A stretch of DNA of 64,000 nt, taken from Prochlorococcus sp. AG-409-K04. GTDB lineage: Bacteria; Cyanobacteriota; Cyanobacteriia; PCC-6307; Cyanobiaceae. How positions within the stretch are numbered: position 1 is the first letter of the stretch; every line of letters begins with the position of its first letter. Below, piece after piece: positions 45,319 to 55,780 of this stretch. The translations under genes and the position numbers were made by a program. A model generated the notes under the pieces. That model was not told the origin of the DNA. It was given only the letters and a program-made list of their open reading frames with translations, and ran no database searches. Location: contig QCKE01000007.1 in the NCBI GenBank assembly GCA_003215555.1, forward strand, positions 1-64,000, in the 5' to 3' direction.

Positions 45319-47379
45319 TTATGCACTTAATGTTTCCTTATCTTGGTCTGTCAAAGCACAACGTTGTTGGTCCAAATAAAGTATATGTTTACGCTCTGTA
45401 TAATATAATTTCTGGAAATTTAATGCTTCTGCATTTAAATTGTCGAACATTTCATCTATTTTTATTTCCATATCATATGAATTATTTGGTTGTTTTTGCT
45501 CTTGTTCAATAAGAGAAGAAATGCAAGTTTCAAGGGTTTCTAGTCTTTGGCCGCTCCAGGCTTCAATCAGATGTCTGCAACGCTTTAGTGATTTCTGACG
45601 TTCCAAAACAGCTAGCACTCCTCTTAATTGTAAGAGAGGTTGTTCAATTAACATCGATTGGAATTCATCAGGCTCCATAAGTGTTGTAAGAACGGAACTT
45701 AATGAAGTCTCGTTTTCAGCAAGAAACTGATCTAGCAACATTTTTGCTAGATCAATTTCAGCCAATTGATCTGTTGTGCTCTGACCTCTATTAATAGACT
45801 CAAAAAGTTGAGCACCTAAAGTATTTTCTTCTAAATCACTAATTGCTATCCAAAGCAATCGATATTGATGCAATGCAAACTCATCAAGTTCTCTCTCTCT
45901 TAACTCTTTTCGAATAAAAGCTCGATGATGAGGGTGATGAAAGTATAAACGAAGAATCTGAGTTTCAAGACGCTCTCTTATACTAGTTTCACTAGGAAGT
46001 GCAAATCGATTTGATCGGCCATGCCATCTATGACCTTTAATTTGCTTACGAAGGTCATCTTCCAACTGTAATGCCAGACGAGCTTGTCCTCCACTAAGAA
46101 GTTCAGCTACTTTCTGGAGATAATGCGATCGCAATGCCGACTGAGGCAATTTTCCTAGCAACTGAACCAATCCAGCAACAGCTTTCTGGAAATGTTCTGC
46201 CTTACTTAAATCACAATCTTTAAGGACTTGATCAATCTGCCAATCAACCCAAAGAGGAGATTTATCTATAAGGCTTTTATAATCTAAAGCTGTATGAGAT
46301 TGGAGATATTCATCGGGATCTTTTCCAAAAGGCAGTTGCAAAACTCTTAATTCCAACTGACCTTGCATAGCAAGATTTTCTACTTCGCCAATGGCTCTAT
46401 TAGCTGCGCGAACTCCTGCTCCATCTGCATCAAAATTAAGTATTATTCTTTTACTATCACTACATCGACATAATTGTTTGATTTGCAGATTACTAAGAGC
46501 TGTTCCCAAAGATGCCACAGTATTGTTAATACCTGCTGAATGAAGAGCTATAGCATCAAAGTAGCCTTCTACAACAACCGCTTGATCTTCTTTACGAATA
46601 GCATTGGCTGCTTTGTCTAATCCAAATAAATGTTTTCCTTTCTCAAAAATCTCAGTTTCTGGGGAATTCAAGTACTTAGGTTCTGTACCATCAAGACTTC
46701 TTCCTCCAAAACCAATTACTCGACCTTGACGATCATGTATGGGAACAATAAGACGGTTTCTAAAACGATCATAAAAACCATTGTTGCCTTTACGTGAAAC
46801 GATAAGACCAGTTGCAACTAACAAATCAAAAGGAATCCCTTCAACATGATTCATATATCCAACCAATGAATCCCACTCCTTAGGTGCATAACCCAGTTCA
46901 AATTGTTCTATGGTTCCCTTACTAAGTCGGCGAGTCTTAATCAAATAGTCCAACGCTTGGAACCCAGAGTCTTTGTTTAATTGATCGCGAAACCAGCCTT
47001 TAGCAAGCGCAAGAGTCTTATACAGCCTATCTCTACGGGACAATTCCTTCTGCAAACGTTCATTTTGAGGGCCATCCAATGTTTCTACAGGGAGGTGATA
47101 TTTTCTCGCCAAATCAAGGACAACATCAACAAAGCTCTGCCTATTAAGCTCCATAAGGAACTTAATAGAATTTCCACCGGCACCGCATGAAAAACAATAA
47201 TAAAATTGTTTCGCAGGGGAAACAGTCATAGAAGGCCTACTATCATTATGGAATGGGCATATACCTACATACTCCTTCCCTTTTTTCTTTAAAACAACGT
47301 GCTCACCAACAACATCAACTATATCTGCCCTTTCTTTAACGGCATCTAACGTACGTGGATGGAGTCTAGGGTTAAGCAT
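45319..47379 (-). CDS. dnaG: DNA primase
   Basis: A 686-residue primase from ATG at 47379. The N-terminal CHCC zinc ribbon is ICPFHNDSRPSMTVSPAKQFYYCFSCGAGG (about residues 40-68). The RNA polymerase domain carries FGGRSLDG and the TOPRIM core with VVEGYFDAIALHSAGI and ILNFDADGAGVRAANRA. The C-terminal helicase-binding part is shorter and divergent. It makes replication primers with DnaB. An in-frame upstream TTG would add only two residues. It is convergent with the HExxH gene. Confidence 0.97.
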   Translation of the reverse strand: MLNPRLHPRTLDAVKERADIVDVVGEHVVLKKKGKEYVGICPFHNDSRPSMTVSPAKQFYYCFSCGAGGNSIKFLMELNRQSFVDVVLDLARKYHLPVETLDGPQNERLQKELSRRDRLYKTLALAKGWFRDQLNKDSGFQALDYLIKTRRLSKGTIEQFELGYAPKEWDSLVGYMNHVEGIPFDLLVATGLIVSRKGNNGFYDRFRNRLIVPIHDRQGRVIGFGGRSLDGTEPKYLNSPETEIFEKGKHLFGLDKAANAIRKEDQAVVVEGYFDAIALHSAGINNTVASLGTALSNLQIKQLCRCSDSKRIILNFDADGAGVRAANRAIGEVENLAMQGQLELRVLQLPFGKDPDEYLQSHTALDYKSLIDKSPLWVDWQIDQVLKDCDLSKAEHFQKAVAGLVQLLGKLPQSALRSHYLQKVAELLSGGQARLALQLEDDLRKQIKGHRWHGRSNRFALPSETSIRERLETQILRLYFHHPHHRAFIRKELRERELDEFALHQYRLLWIAISDLEENTLGAQLFESINRGQSTTDQLAEIDLAKMLLDQFLAENETSLSSVLTTLMEPDEFQSMLIEQPLLQLRGVLAVLERQKSLKRCRHLIEAWSGQRLETLETCISSLIEQEQKQPNNSYDMEIKIDEMFDNLNAEALNFQKLYYTERKHILYLDQQRCALTDQDKETLSA
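46125..46132. other. HIP1 octamer GCGATCGC
   Basis: A single copy of the highly iterated palindrome of many cyanobacteria lies inside dnaG. Prochlorococcus generally lacks HIP1 enrichment, and I noticed only this one in the window. Confidence 0.9.
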
Positions 47380-47495
47380 TATCAACGTATTATGAACTAA
47401 GAATGGTTTTCCGTCTGATTCTAGTTAGGAGTCTTAAATCCAATAAAAACAACAATCCTTAAGCATCACTAGTGGAGAAAATCAATAAACGTTTT

Positions 47496-48383
47496 ATGAG
47501 TGTGAAACCATTAAAAAGTAACAAATGGAATTTAGAAGGATTCACAGCATTAGTTGGAAGTGCTTTTGCTTTTAGTCTAATGACAGTTTGTATAAAAAAA
47601 TTAGGAGGACGTATTCCTGTTGCAGAACTTGTATTTTTTAGATCAATATTTAGCTTATTAATTACTAAATTAATGATAAAAAATGCCAAGATAAGCCCTT
47701 GGGGGATAAACAAAAAATTACTTTTATTAAGAGGGGTAATAGGAACAGGAGCACTCCTATGTGTATTCAAAGCTATTGAATCTTTACCACTTTCCACTGC
47801 AACAATAATCCAATACACATATCCAACTTTTTTAGCTTGTTTTGCATGGTTATTAATTGGAGAAGCTATAAGAAAAAGAATATTTCTAGCAATAATTCTT
47901 GGCTGGGTGGGGATCCATTTTGTAGTCCAGCCACTGTGGATACAAAATGCAAACAATGAATTTACTATTTTTTCAATATGCATTGCTTTAATTGGAGCAA
48001 TACTCACAGCACTTGCTTACGTAACAGTTCGAAAATTATCAAAACAAGAAGATCAATTAGTTATTGTGTTTTATTTCCCGTTAGTTTCAATCCCAATCAC
48101 TTTGCCTTTCTTAATTATTGAAGGGGTCACGCCGACAGCATATGAATGGATATTTATTCTAGGGATAGGTGTTTTAACTCAAGCTGGACAACTACTAATA
48201 ACTCGCGGTCTTAGCCGTTTACCTGCCAGTTACGCAGGGGCTATAAATTACACGCAAGTAATATTTGCAACTTTTTGGGGATTACTTTTTTTCTCAGAGC
48301 CATTAAATACTTATATAATAATAGGAGCTGCATTTGTTCTTAGCGCTACATTGATCACTCTTAGCGATTTACCAAATTTTTGA
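47496..48383 (+). CDS. EamA/DMT-family transporter
   Basis: A 295-residue membrane protein from ATG at 47496; an in-frame GTG at 47472 is possible. Ten membrane helices occur as two EamA repeats (ALVGSAFAFSLMTVCIKKLGGRIPVAELVFFRSIFSLLI; then FSICIALIGAILTALAYVTVRKLS). It is likely a drug/metabolite exporter of unknown substrate. It is divergent from dnaG. Confidence 0.88.
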   Translation: MSVKPLKSNKWNLEGFTALVGSAFAFSLMTVCIKKLGGRIPVAELVFFRSIFSLLITKLMIKNAKISPWGINKKLLLLRGVIGTGALLCVFKAIESLPLSTATIIQYTYPTFLACFAWLLIGEAIRKRIFLAIILGWVGIHFVVQPLWIQNANNEFTIFSICIALIGAILTALAYVTVRKLSKQEDQLVIVFYFPLVSIPITLPFLIIEGVTPTAYEWIFILGIGVLTQAGQLLITRGLSRLPASYAGAINYTQVIFATFWGLLFFSEPLNTYIIIGAAFVLSATLITLSDLPNF

Positions 48384-48409
48384 AGAACTAAACCTACAAG
48401 CTAAATTAA

Positions 48410-48817
48410 ATGGCCATGAAATTTCTATTAGCTCTAATTTTTTCCATTAGTTTCAATTCTATTGCAACTGCTGATGAGTACCAGCCTGGATACTCAAGGA
48501 CTAGAACTTGTACAAGAAATGAATATAAAGAAGAATATTTCCCAGGCACAGAAGAATCTCCTGGTTATGTAGAAAGTTGGACTGAAACAGTAGTTGTACC
48601 ATGTTCGACAACAGGACGTTCAACAAAGCAGGCTCGTCCTAGTTCTAAACAAACTGACAACACGGACAACAATGACTGCAGAGATGGTTCAATTATTGGT
48701 GGATTACTAGGAGCTGGATTAACCATGTCAGGAACAAGAGGCAAAGATAGATGGTGGGCCGTACCAGCAGGAGGTGCTGCAGGGGCCATGGTGGGTTGTT
48801 CTTTGGATGGAGGCTAA
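48410..48817 (+). CDS. Secreted glycine-zipper protein
   Basis: A 135-residue protein. A signal peptide (residues 1-21, ending at ATA-DE) is followed by a Cys-containing domain (CTRNEYKEEYFPGTEESPGYVESWTETVVVPC) and a Ser/Thr/Gln-rich linker. A glycine-zipper segment (DGSIIGGLLGAGLTMSG, VPAGGAAGAMVGCSL) ends it. Rickettsia-17kDa-like surface antigens have the same end. A periplasmic or outer-membrane location is likely. Function unknown. Confidence 0.78.
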   Translation: MAMKFLLALIFSISFNSIATADEYQPGYSRTRTCTRNEYKEEYFPGTEESPGYVESWTETVVVPCSTTGRSTKQARPSSKQTDNTDNNDCRDGSIIGGLLGAGLTMSGTRGKDRWWAVPAGGAAGAMVGCSLDGG

Positions 48818-48841
48818 TAGAAGTTTATTTACTATTCTAAA

Positions 48842-49528
48842 ATGATCGGTTGGTTACAAGGAAAAGCAATAGATTATTGGAACAATGGAGCTCGTGCAGG
48901 AGTAATACTTTCTTGTTCAGGTGTTGGGTATGAAGTGCAATTACTTGTTAGAGACCTAAATGCAATAAGAGACTCAAAGGACTTGACGTTCTGGATTCAC
49001 CAAGTGCAAAAAGAAGATGGATCAAATTTAATTGGTTTTATTGAAAAATCAGATAGAGATTTTTTTCGGCAATTAATCAGCGTTAACGGAGTAGGACCTC
49101 AATTAGCAATTTCTCTTCTAAATGCTACTTCTGCGCATCAATTAATTGATGCTATAAATCAGAAAAATATTTCTCAACTTATTTCCTGTCCAGGTATAGG
49201 AAAAAGAACAGCCGAAAGGCTAATGATTGAATTAAAGAACAAAATCCCTCAACGAAGTAATTTAATTATTAATCTCAGCCAAAACAACAACGCCTTAGAA
49301 AGCAATATCCCTGTTGATCTCTACAATGATGTACAAAGTGCATTAATTAATCTTGGCTATACCGAATTAGAAATACATAGTGCTTTGAATGAGTTAAAAA
49401 AAGAATCAAAGTCCATCGCAGATAAAAAGGGTCATATCAAAGAAGTCTCTCAGAATCTTGATTTTCAGACTTTATTAAAAGACACTCTTCTTAGAATAAA
49501 TACAGAAACTGGAAAGAAAGCTACATGA
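48842..49528 (+). CDS. ruvA: Holliday junction DNA helicase subunit RuvA
   Basis: A 228-residue RuvA. MIGWLQGKAIDYW opens the OB domain. FRQLISVNGVGPQLAISLL and LISCPGIGKRTAERLMIELKNKI are the two helix-hairpin-helix motifs. The C-terminal RuvB-interacting domain starts about residue 158 (DVQSALINLGYTELEI). With RuvB it drives branch migration. No ruvB is adjacent, as usual in cyanobacteria. Confidence 0.95.
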   Translation: MIGWLQGKAIDYWNNGARAGVILSCSGVGYEVQLLVRDLNAIRDSKDLTFWIHQVQKEDGSNLIGFIEKSDRDFFRQLISVNGVGPQLAISLLNATSAHQLIDAINQKNISQLISCPGIGKRTAERLMIELKNKIPQRSNLIINLSQNNNALESNIPVDLYNDVQSALINLGYTELEIHSALNELKKESKSIADKKGHIKEVSQNLDFQTLLKDTLLRINTETGKKAT

Positions 49529-49581
49529 GGAGTTAGATTAGTTGATAGCAAAAGCCTTATCAAAGAACTTTCAATCCAAAC

Positions 49582-49851
49582 ATGGCTCTAAGTACCCAAG
49601 CAAAGCAGGAAATCATTAACCAGCATCAGACTCATGGAACTGATACAGGATCTGTAGAAGTGCAAGTTGCAATGTTAAGTAAAAGAATTGACCAACTTAG
49701 TCAACACTTGCAAAACAATGCCCATGATTTCTCTTCTAGACAAGGATTACTAAAAATGATTGGACAACGGAAAAGGTTGCTTTCTTATCTTAAAAATACT
49801 AAGAAGAATAGATACGAACAAATAGTCTCAAAACTAGGTATACGTGGCTAA
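49582..49851 (+). CDS. rpsO: 30S ribosomal protein S15
   Basis: An 89-residue S15, full length. [57 protein letters not shown] is the conserved four-helix core that binds 16S rRNA and S6/S18. It lies between ruvA and a PAM68-like gene. Confidence 0.98.
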   Translation: MALSTQAKQEIINQHQTHGTDTGSVEVQVAMLSKRIDQLSQHLQNNAHDFSSRQGLLKMIGQRKRLLSYLKNTKKNRYEQIVSKLGIRG

Positions 49852-49886
49852 AACAACAGGAATTTTTTCAAATTTTCAATAAATAG

Positions 49887-50282
49887 ATGGAAGAATCTAA
49901 AAAATCACTTAAAAGTCAAAAAACAACTTCAAAAAACAAAAAGTCCAGACGCTCTAAAGATTCTTACATACCAAAGGCAGTTGCAAACAGAATGGCAAGA
50001 CGGATAGCTTTTACTACAGGAATACCAACAATATTAGGAATGAGTGTATTTATAATAAGTTACTTACTTATTATAAAAGGAATTAAAGATATTCCACCAT
50101 CACTAACTCTAACAACTTCTGCTTTATTTTTCTTTGTTGGATTATTGGGCTTAAGTTATGGAATACTTTCAGCAAGCTGGGAGGAACTACCTGGGACAAT
50201 TTTAGGCTTGGAAAACATAAAACCAAACATATCTAAGATGCGTAGTGCATTTAAGCCAATATCAGATGAAGGTAAGAGTTAA
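49887..50282 (+). CDS. PAM68-like photosystem II assembly protein (DUF3464)
   Basis: A 131-residue protein. A basic, Ser/Lys-rich N terminus (about 30 residues) is followed by YIPKAVANRMARRIAFTTGIPTILGMSVFIISYLLI and ALFFFVGLLGLSYGILSASWEE, two membrane helices with the PAM68/DUF3464 pattern. Plant PAM68 and the cyanobacterial homologue aid early assembly of PSII and insertion of chlorophyll into CP47. It converges with dnaE, two bases away. Confidence 0.87.
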   Translation: MEESKKSLKSQKTTSKNKKSRRSKDSYIPKAVANRMARRIAFTTGIPTILGMSVFIISYLLIIKGIKDIPPSLTLTTSALFFFVGLLGLSYGILSASWEELPGTILGLENIKPNISKMRSAFKPISDEGKS

Positions 50283-50284
50283 TA

Positions 50285-53200
50285 CTAAATCACAAGACTT
50301 TTGCTACAAGATGCCTGAAAGGAAATTTTCCGCAGCGAATCAATTAAGGCATTAGGATCTTTAACGCAAAACTGATGACCTAGTCGAACATATTTAATAC
50401 TGTTGGCTGTCTTAATTGATGCAACAACAGGGACCTTAATGCCTAACTCATCTTTAGAAGGCCTATGCTTATATATACATTCTCGTAGTTTATGTTGATA
50501 TTCTATATCGCTGATCTGATTAGGCAGTAAATCAATTAATACAAATCTCATCTGATCTATTGATCTACAATCATCAACTATTAATTGAACATTGTCATCT
50601 CTTCGATCCACAGATGCCCAGAAAAGTAATCTTGCCTCCGTAAGCAAATGATCAGACAATCTGTAAAAACTTTTTGGGAATACGACCGCATCGCAGGATC
50701 CAGTTAGATCTTCAATTTGAAGAATAGACATTCTATCTCCCTTTTTAGTAGTAACTACTCTCATCTCTTTAATCATTGCGATTACACTAACTTTTGCTTT
50801 ATCCACCTGATCTTCTAAATCAATCAAACTGATAGGAGCAATTAACTTTGCAGGCTCAGAAAGTTGTTTTAATGGATGATCAGACAAATAAAATCCAAGC
50901 AACTCCTTTTCCAATCTAAGTTTTTCAGTAGGGCAATAATCATCAACTACTTTTCCCTTAGGAGCAGAAGAAATGTCACGATTATTTGTGTCTTCAGATT
51001 GAGTGGAGGAAGAAGAAGAAAAATCAAAAAGATTTCCTTGACCACTAGCTCTGTCTCGAGCCCTTGAACTTGCCCAATCAATAATCAAATCCAAATCAGC
51101 TATTAATTGAGCACGATTTGCATTTTTCTCAAAAGAATCAAGGGATCCAGAATGAATCAAAGATTCTAAGGTTCTTCTATTTAATACACTGGTTGGAATT
51201 CGGTCACAAAGATCTGGTAAAGACAAAAAAGAACCGCCCTCATCTCGAGAATGCATTAATTGCTTAATCGCGCTATCTCCAATATTTTTAACTGCTGATA
51301 ATCCAAAAAGTATACTATTGCCGACAGGCGTAAAATCTAGCCCCGATGAATTGATATCTGGAGGCAAAACTTCTATCCCCATAGAATTACAGTTTGAGAT
51401 ATATCGTTGTATTTTGTCGCTTGAACCTGCATTAACTGTTAACAACGCTGCCATATAAGCAACAGGGTAATGAGCTTTCAAATAAGCTGTTTGATAAGTA
51501 ACTGCACCATATGCAGTTGAATGACTCTTATTAAAACAATACTCAGCAAAAAGAACCATTTGGTCAAACAAATCATTTGCTATTTTTAAATCAACTCCTT
51601 TTTTGCCTGCTCCATCTACGAAAAAGCATCTATGCTTTTGCATTTCTGATACCTTTTTCTTACCCATAGCACGCCTTAATAAATCTGCCTGACCAAGAGA
51701 ATATCCAGCAAGATCTTGTGCTATTTTCATAATTTGTTCTTGATATATCATTATTCCATAGGTTTCACCTAGTATCGGTTTCAAAGAATCATGAGGGAAA
51801 TCAATCATTTCTTTACCGTGTTTACGATTAATAAACTTTGGTATTAATCCTGCATCTAAAGGCCCTGGTCTATAAAGTGCCAAAATAGAAGAAATATCTT
51901 CCAAGGAGGAAGGTTTAATGTCTCTAACTATTTGACGCATTCCACTTGATTCAAGTTGAAATATCCCTTCTAAATCTCCTCTAGATAACAAATCATAAGT
52001 TTCTTTATCTTCTAGGCCTAATGAATCTAAATTTACTTTTTCACCTATAGATTCTTCGACAAGATGAACTGTTCTTTGAAGCATTGTAAGATTTTTAAGA
52101 CCTAAGAAATCCATTTTCAATAGTCCTAAAGATTCAATATCTTCCATGAAGTATTGAGTAATAATTTGCCCATCATTATTTCTCTGCAATGGCACCAATT
52201 CATCCAAAGGGTCCGACGCTATAACAACACCCGCGGCATGAACACCAAAAGTTTTATTAGTACCTTCAATTCGAATAGCCATATCAATCCACTTCTTTGT
52301 CAAAGAATCTTTCTGATATCGATCTCTGAAATCACTATTAGGAGAATCCTTCCCAATCATTACTTCTAACTTTGCTGGCTTTCCTCGAACAACAGGAATC
52401 AATTTCGCAAGCTGATCAGCATCCCGATAAGGAATGTCTAATACTCTTGCGACATCTTTAAGCACTGCTTTCGAAGTCATTCTGTTAAAAGTAATAATTT
52501 GAGCAACTTTATTTTCTCCATAGCGCCTAGTAACATAATCAATAACTTCACCACGTCTATCAATACAAAAGTCTGTATCAATATCAGGCATAGATTTTCT
52601 TTCGGGATTCAAAAAACGTTCAAACAAAAGTCCATTCTGAACAGGGTCAATATTTGTAATGCCTAATGAATAAGCTACTAAAGACCCTGCTGCAGAACCT
52701 CTTCCAGGCCCAACAGGTATTAGTTGCTCTCTAGCGAATCTAATGTAATCCCAAACAACAAGAAAGTAAGTTGGAAAACCCATTTGATCTATAATTTTTA
52801 GTTCATTAGATAACCTCTGAGAATATTCTTTTTCGATGAGATCCTCTGAATCGAGTTTCAGTTTTTCAACCAAACCTTTCTTTGCTACTTCTTTCAAATA
52901 GTGAAGAGGTGTAGCATAACCTGCAGGAAGAGGAAATTCAGGCATTTTGTAACTTCCTAGAATTGAATATTCTTCAACCTTCTCTGCTACAGAAACCGTA
53001 TTTGCAATAGCCTCATAAACTATTTCTTCATCTAGATGGTCAAGAAATAATTTCCTCATCTGAGGTTCAGATTTCAAGAACTCAGTTCCTGTATAACGCA
53101 ATCTTTTTTCATCTTTTATCAACTTACCAGTAAGCACACACAGCAAAGCGTCATGAGCTTCAACATCGTTTTCCGTAAGATAATGAGCATCATTTGTTGC

Positions 53201-53812
53201 AACTAATTTAATATTCAAATCTTTTGCTATTTGAACAATAGCAACATTGACTATTCGATCCTCAATAGAACCATGATCTTGAATTTCTAAATAAAAATCT
53301 TCACCAAAAATGTCTTTATACCAAGCAGATACTTCTCTTGCTACATCAATTCTTCCTCGTAAAATCGCTTGAGGAATTTCCCCTCCCAAGCATGCTGTCG
53401 AGACTATTAAACCTTCCGAATATTTTTTAAGCAAATCTTTATCAATACATGCTCTGGAAAAAATTCCTCTGCCACGCATTCCTTGAAGGTGACTAATCGT
53501 AGTTAATTTAACAAGATTCTTATAACCGATAGAATTCTTAGCTAACACAACTAAATGGTAACGCTTTTCTTTCTTGGGCTGAGCATCCAAAATCGAACCA
53601 TTTATTACATACATTTCATTCCCAATAATCGGCTTTATTCCAGCTTGCTTACATAATTTCAAAAGCTCTATAGAACCATACATAACGCCATGATCTGTCA
53701 AAGCCAAAGCAGGAAAACCAAGCTCTTTAGCTCTTGCAACCATCAGTGGGAGCTGACTGGCTCCATCAAGAAGGCTGTAATCACTGTGATTATGTAAAGG
53801 AACAAAGCTCAT
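50285..53812 (-). CDS. dnaE: DNA polymerase III alpha subunit
   Basis: A 1175-residue replicative polymerase from ATG at 53812. The PHP domain is at the N terminus ([16 protein letters not shown]). [26 protein letters not shown] carries the catalytic Asp pair, and [14 protein letters not shown]-type palm blocks follow. The C terminus has the OB domain ([39 protein letters not shown]). The site used by split dnaE inteins in many cyanobacteria (between Tyr758 and Cys759 in [10 protein letters not shown]) is uninterrupted, so this gene is intact and intein-free. Confidence 0.97.
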   Translation of the reverse strand: MSFVPLHNHSDYSLLDGASQLPLMVARAKELGFPALALTDHGVMYGSIELLKLCKQAGIKPIIGNEMYVINGSILDAQPKKEKRYHLVVLAKNSIGYKNLVKLTTISHLQGMRGRGIFSRACIDKDLLKKYSEGLIVSTACLGGEIPQAILRGRIDVAREVSAWYKDIFGEDFYLEIQDHGSIEDRIVNVAIVQIAKDLNIKLVATNDAHYLTENDVEAHDALLCVLTGKLIKDEKRLRYTGTEFLKSEPQMRKLFLDHLDEEIVYEAIANTVSVAEKVEEYSILGSYKMPEFPLPAGYATPLHYLKEVAKKGLVEKLKLDSEDLIEKEYSQRLSNELKIIDQMGFPTYFLVVWDYIRFAREQLIPVGPGRGSAAGSLVAYSLGITNIDPVQNGLLFERFLNPERKSMPDIDTDFCIDRRGEVIDYVTRRYGENKVAQIITFNRMTSKAVLKDVARVLDIPYRDADQLAKLIPVVRGKPAKLEVMIGKDSPNSDFRDRYQKDSLTKKWIDMAIRIEGTNKTFGVHAAGVVIASDPLDELVPLQRNNDGQIITQYFMEDIESLGLLKMDFLGLKNLTMLQRTVHLVEESIGEKVNLDSLGLEDKETYDLLSRGDLEGIFQLESSGMRQIVRDIKPSSLEDISSILALYRPGPLDAGLIPKFINRKHGKEMIDFPHDSLKPILGETYGIMIYQEQIMKIAQDLAGYSLGQADLLRRAMGKKKVSEMQKHRCFFVDGAGKKGVDLKIANDLFDQMVLFAEYCFNKSHSTAYGAVTYQTAYLKAHYPVAYMAALLTVNAGSSDKIQRYISNCNSMGIEVLPPDINSSGLDFTPVGNSILFGLSAVKNIGDSAIKQLMHSRDEGGSFLSLPDLCDRIPTSVLNRRTLESLIHSGSLDSFEKNANRAQLIADLDLIIDWASSRARDRASGQGNLFDFSSSSSTQSEDTNNRDISSAPKGKVVDDYCPTEKLRLEKELLGFYLSDHPLKQLSEPAKLIAPISLIDLEDQVDKAKVSVIAMIKEMRVVTTKKGDRMSILQIEDLTGSCDAVVFPKSFYRLSDHLLTEARLLFWASVDRRDDNVQLIVDDCRSIDQMRFVLIDLLPNQISDIEYQHKLRECIYKHRPSKDELGIKVPVVASIKTANSIKYVRLGHQFCVKDPNALIDSLRKISFQASCSKSLVI

Positions 53813-53885
53813 AACCACATTTTAGCCGGAAACTCAATATGGAGCGTAGATATTAACTAATGCCACCATATATGTGGTACAAGGT

Positions 53886-55349
53886 TTAGTTCAAGATAAA
53901 ATCATTATTGGGGGCATGCTTCATAATTTCAGCATGTTGCTCATATTGATGCGCCACTTGTAACAAGCGATTCTCATCTAATACATTTGCTATTAACTGC
54001 AATCCGATAGGCAAACCTAAATTATCAAAACCGCAAGGAAGACTAATTGAAGGAAGACCAGCCAGATTGGCTGGAATTGTCAACAGGTCAGAAAGATACA
54101 TTTGCAAAGGATCATCTTTATGAGATCCTGCTTTAAATGCTGTAGTAGGAGACGTAGGAGTTAAAAGGATATCTACACACTCAAACGCCTTTTGAAAATC
54201 CCTACTAATCAATGTCCTTACTTGCTGTGCTTTCTTGTAATAGGCATCTCCATATCCTGCGGACAATGCATATGTTCCTATAAGAATCCGTCTTTGAACC
54301 TCAGGGCCAAAACCAGTAGCTCTACTTAAAGTAGTCATAGATAACAAATTATCCTTTTCTTCTGATCTATAGCCATACTTAACTCCATCATATCTAGCTA
54401 AATTTGCAGATGCTTCAGATGGAGCAATTAAATAATAAGTAGAGATTCCATCAACAAACCTAGGGCAAGAAACCTCAATTAGCTCTGCGCCCAATGATTG
54501 AAGCATATCTGCAGCTCGTAGGTTAGTTTCTTTTACTTCAGGACTTAAGCCATTTTGTTCGAAACACTCTTTGATCAAGCCAATGCGAAATCCAGAAATA
54601 GGCTTAGATAAATTAGCTACATAATTCGGGACAGGCTCATCCAGGCAAGTGGAATCCTTAGAATCTGCACCTGAAATAACCTGTAAGACTTCTGCTGCAT
54701 CAGCAACAGTATTAGCAAAAGGTCCTACCTGGTCAAGAGAGCTAGCAAAAGCAATCAAACCCCATCTACTTACACGACCGTAGGTAGGCTTTAATCCAAC
54801 TACACCGCAAAAAGAAGCTGGCTGCCTTATTGAGCCTCCAGTATCCGAACCCAATGAAGCCATACATAGCCCTGAAGCAACAGCAGCAGCACTCCCCCCG
54901 GAACTGCCTCCTGGGACTCTTGACACATCCCATGGATTTGCTGTAGCTCCAAAAGCAGAAGTTTCTGTTGAACTCCCCATTGCAAATTCATCTAAATTAG
55001 TTTTCCCTATTAATATTCCACCTGCTTGCCAAAGTCTTTTAGTAACAGTTGATTCATATGGAGGAACAAAGTTCTCTAACATCCTGCTTGAACATGTTGT
55101 AGGTATGCCTTTTGTACATAAATTATCTTTTATCGCAAATGGAACTCCTGCTAAAGGTGGCAAATCCTCGCCAGCAGATCTTGCCTCGTCAATTTTTATA
55201 GCTTCTGACTTTGCCTGTTCGTAGTTCAAATATAAATATGATCGAATCGAACCATCAATAGACTTAATTCTCGAAAACTGTTCATTCAACAATTCAAGAG
55301 AAGATACTTCTCCATTTCTTAGTTTCCGAAGCCACTCAGCTATGGTCAT
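53886..55349 (-). CDS. gatA: Glutamyl-tRNA(Gln) amidotransferase subunit A
   Basis: A 487-residue amidase. [23 protein letters not shown] carries the catalytic Lys, and [34 protein letters not shown] carries both Ser of the Ser-cisSer-Lys triad. In the GatCAB complex it releases ammonia from glutamine to make Gln-tRNA from Glu-tRNA. gatB and gatC are not in this window. Confidence 0.97.
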   Translation of the reverse strand: MTIAEWLRKLRNGEVSSLELLNEQFSRIKSIDGSIRSYLYLNYEQAKSEAIKIDEARSAGEDLPPLAGVPFAIKDNLCTKGIPTTCSSRMLENFVPPYESTVTKRLWQAGGILIGKTNLDEFAMGSSTETSAFGATANPWDVSRVPGGSSGGSAAAVASGLCMASLGSDTGGSIRQPASFCGVVGLKPTYGRVSRWGLIAFASSLDQVGPFANTVADAAEVLQVISGADSKDSTCLDEPVPNYVANLSKPISGFRIGLIKECFEQNGLSPEVKETNLRAADMLQSLGAELIEVSCPRFVDGISTYYLIAPSEASANLARYDGVKYGYRSEEKDNLLSMTTLSRATGFGPEVQRRILIGTYALSAGYGDAYYKKAQQVRTLISRDFQKAFECVDILLTPTSPTTAFKAGSHKDDPLQMYLSDLLTIPANLAGLPSISLPCGFDNLGLPIGLQLIANVLDENRLLQVAHQYEQHAEIMKHAPNNDFILN

Positions 55350-55402
55350 TATTCACTTGGAAAACTTCTTTCAATAAGTATCCTACTAAGAAAGGAAGAT
55401 TA

Positions 55403-55633
55403 TTAGTAAGTCAACGGTTCCACACGTCTACAACGCACAAAACTATGGTCAATAGATCCAACACCTTCTTCGGAAAGATCATCCATGAAACCTATAACCT
55501 TACTCTGAAGATTTTTCTTGGTTAAAAAAGGACCAAACCAATAAATTGAATTAGGATTATCAGTCTCGATTTTGGCCCACCAAGCCAAACCCAACCTGTT
55601 ACCTAAACTGCGAATCGCCCCGATTGGGCTCAT
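55403..55633 (-). CDS. DUF1816-family small protein
   Basis: A 76-residue protein with the DUF1816 pattern (AWWAKIETDNPNSIYWFGPFLTKKNLQSKVIGFMDDLSEEGVGSI). The family is found in cyanobacteria, is often linked by position to phycobilisome or stress genes, and has no fixed function. Here it lies between gatA and rlmB on the minus strand. Confidence 0.8.
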   Translation of the reverse strand: MSPIGAIRSLGNRLGLAWWAKIETDNPNSIYWFGPFLTKKNLQSKVIGFMDDLSEEGVGSIDHSFVRCRRVEPLTY

Positions 55634-55780
55634 GACTTGAAAAACGAGTTTTAATGATATTAGTACTTTATAAAAAAAAAACTGAGAAAGGATCTGCTTT
55701 TTCCCATTTAATGTTCAATCAAGCATTTTTCTATATCACACACAAACTAAATAAATTTAATTCTTTTTATTGAGAGTAAA

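Noticed and set aside
46125-46132. HIP1 octamer as a repeat feature
   Set aside because: Only one copy noticed; it has no special context and is recorded only as a note.
47459-48007. 182-codon minus-strand ORF
   Set aside because: It is antisense to the EamA transporter, whose ten helices are clear.
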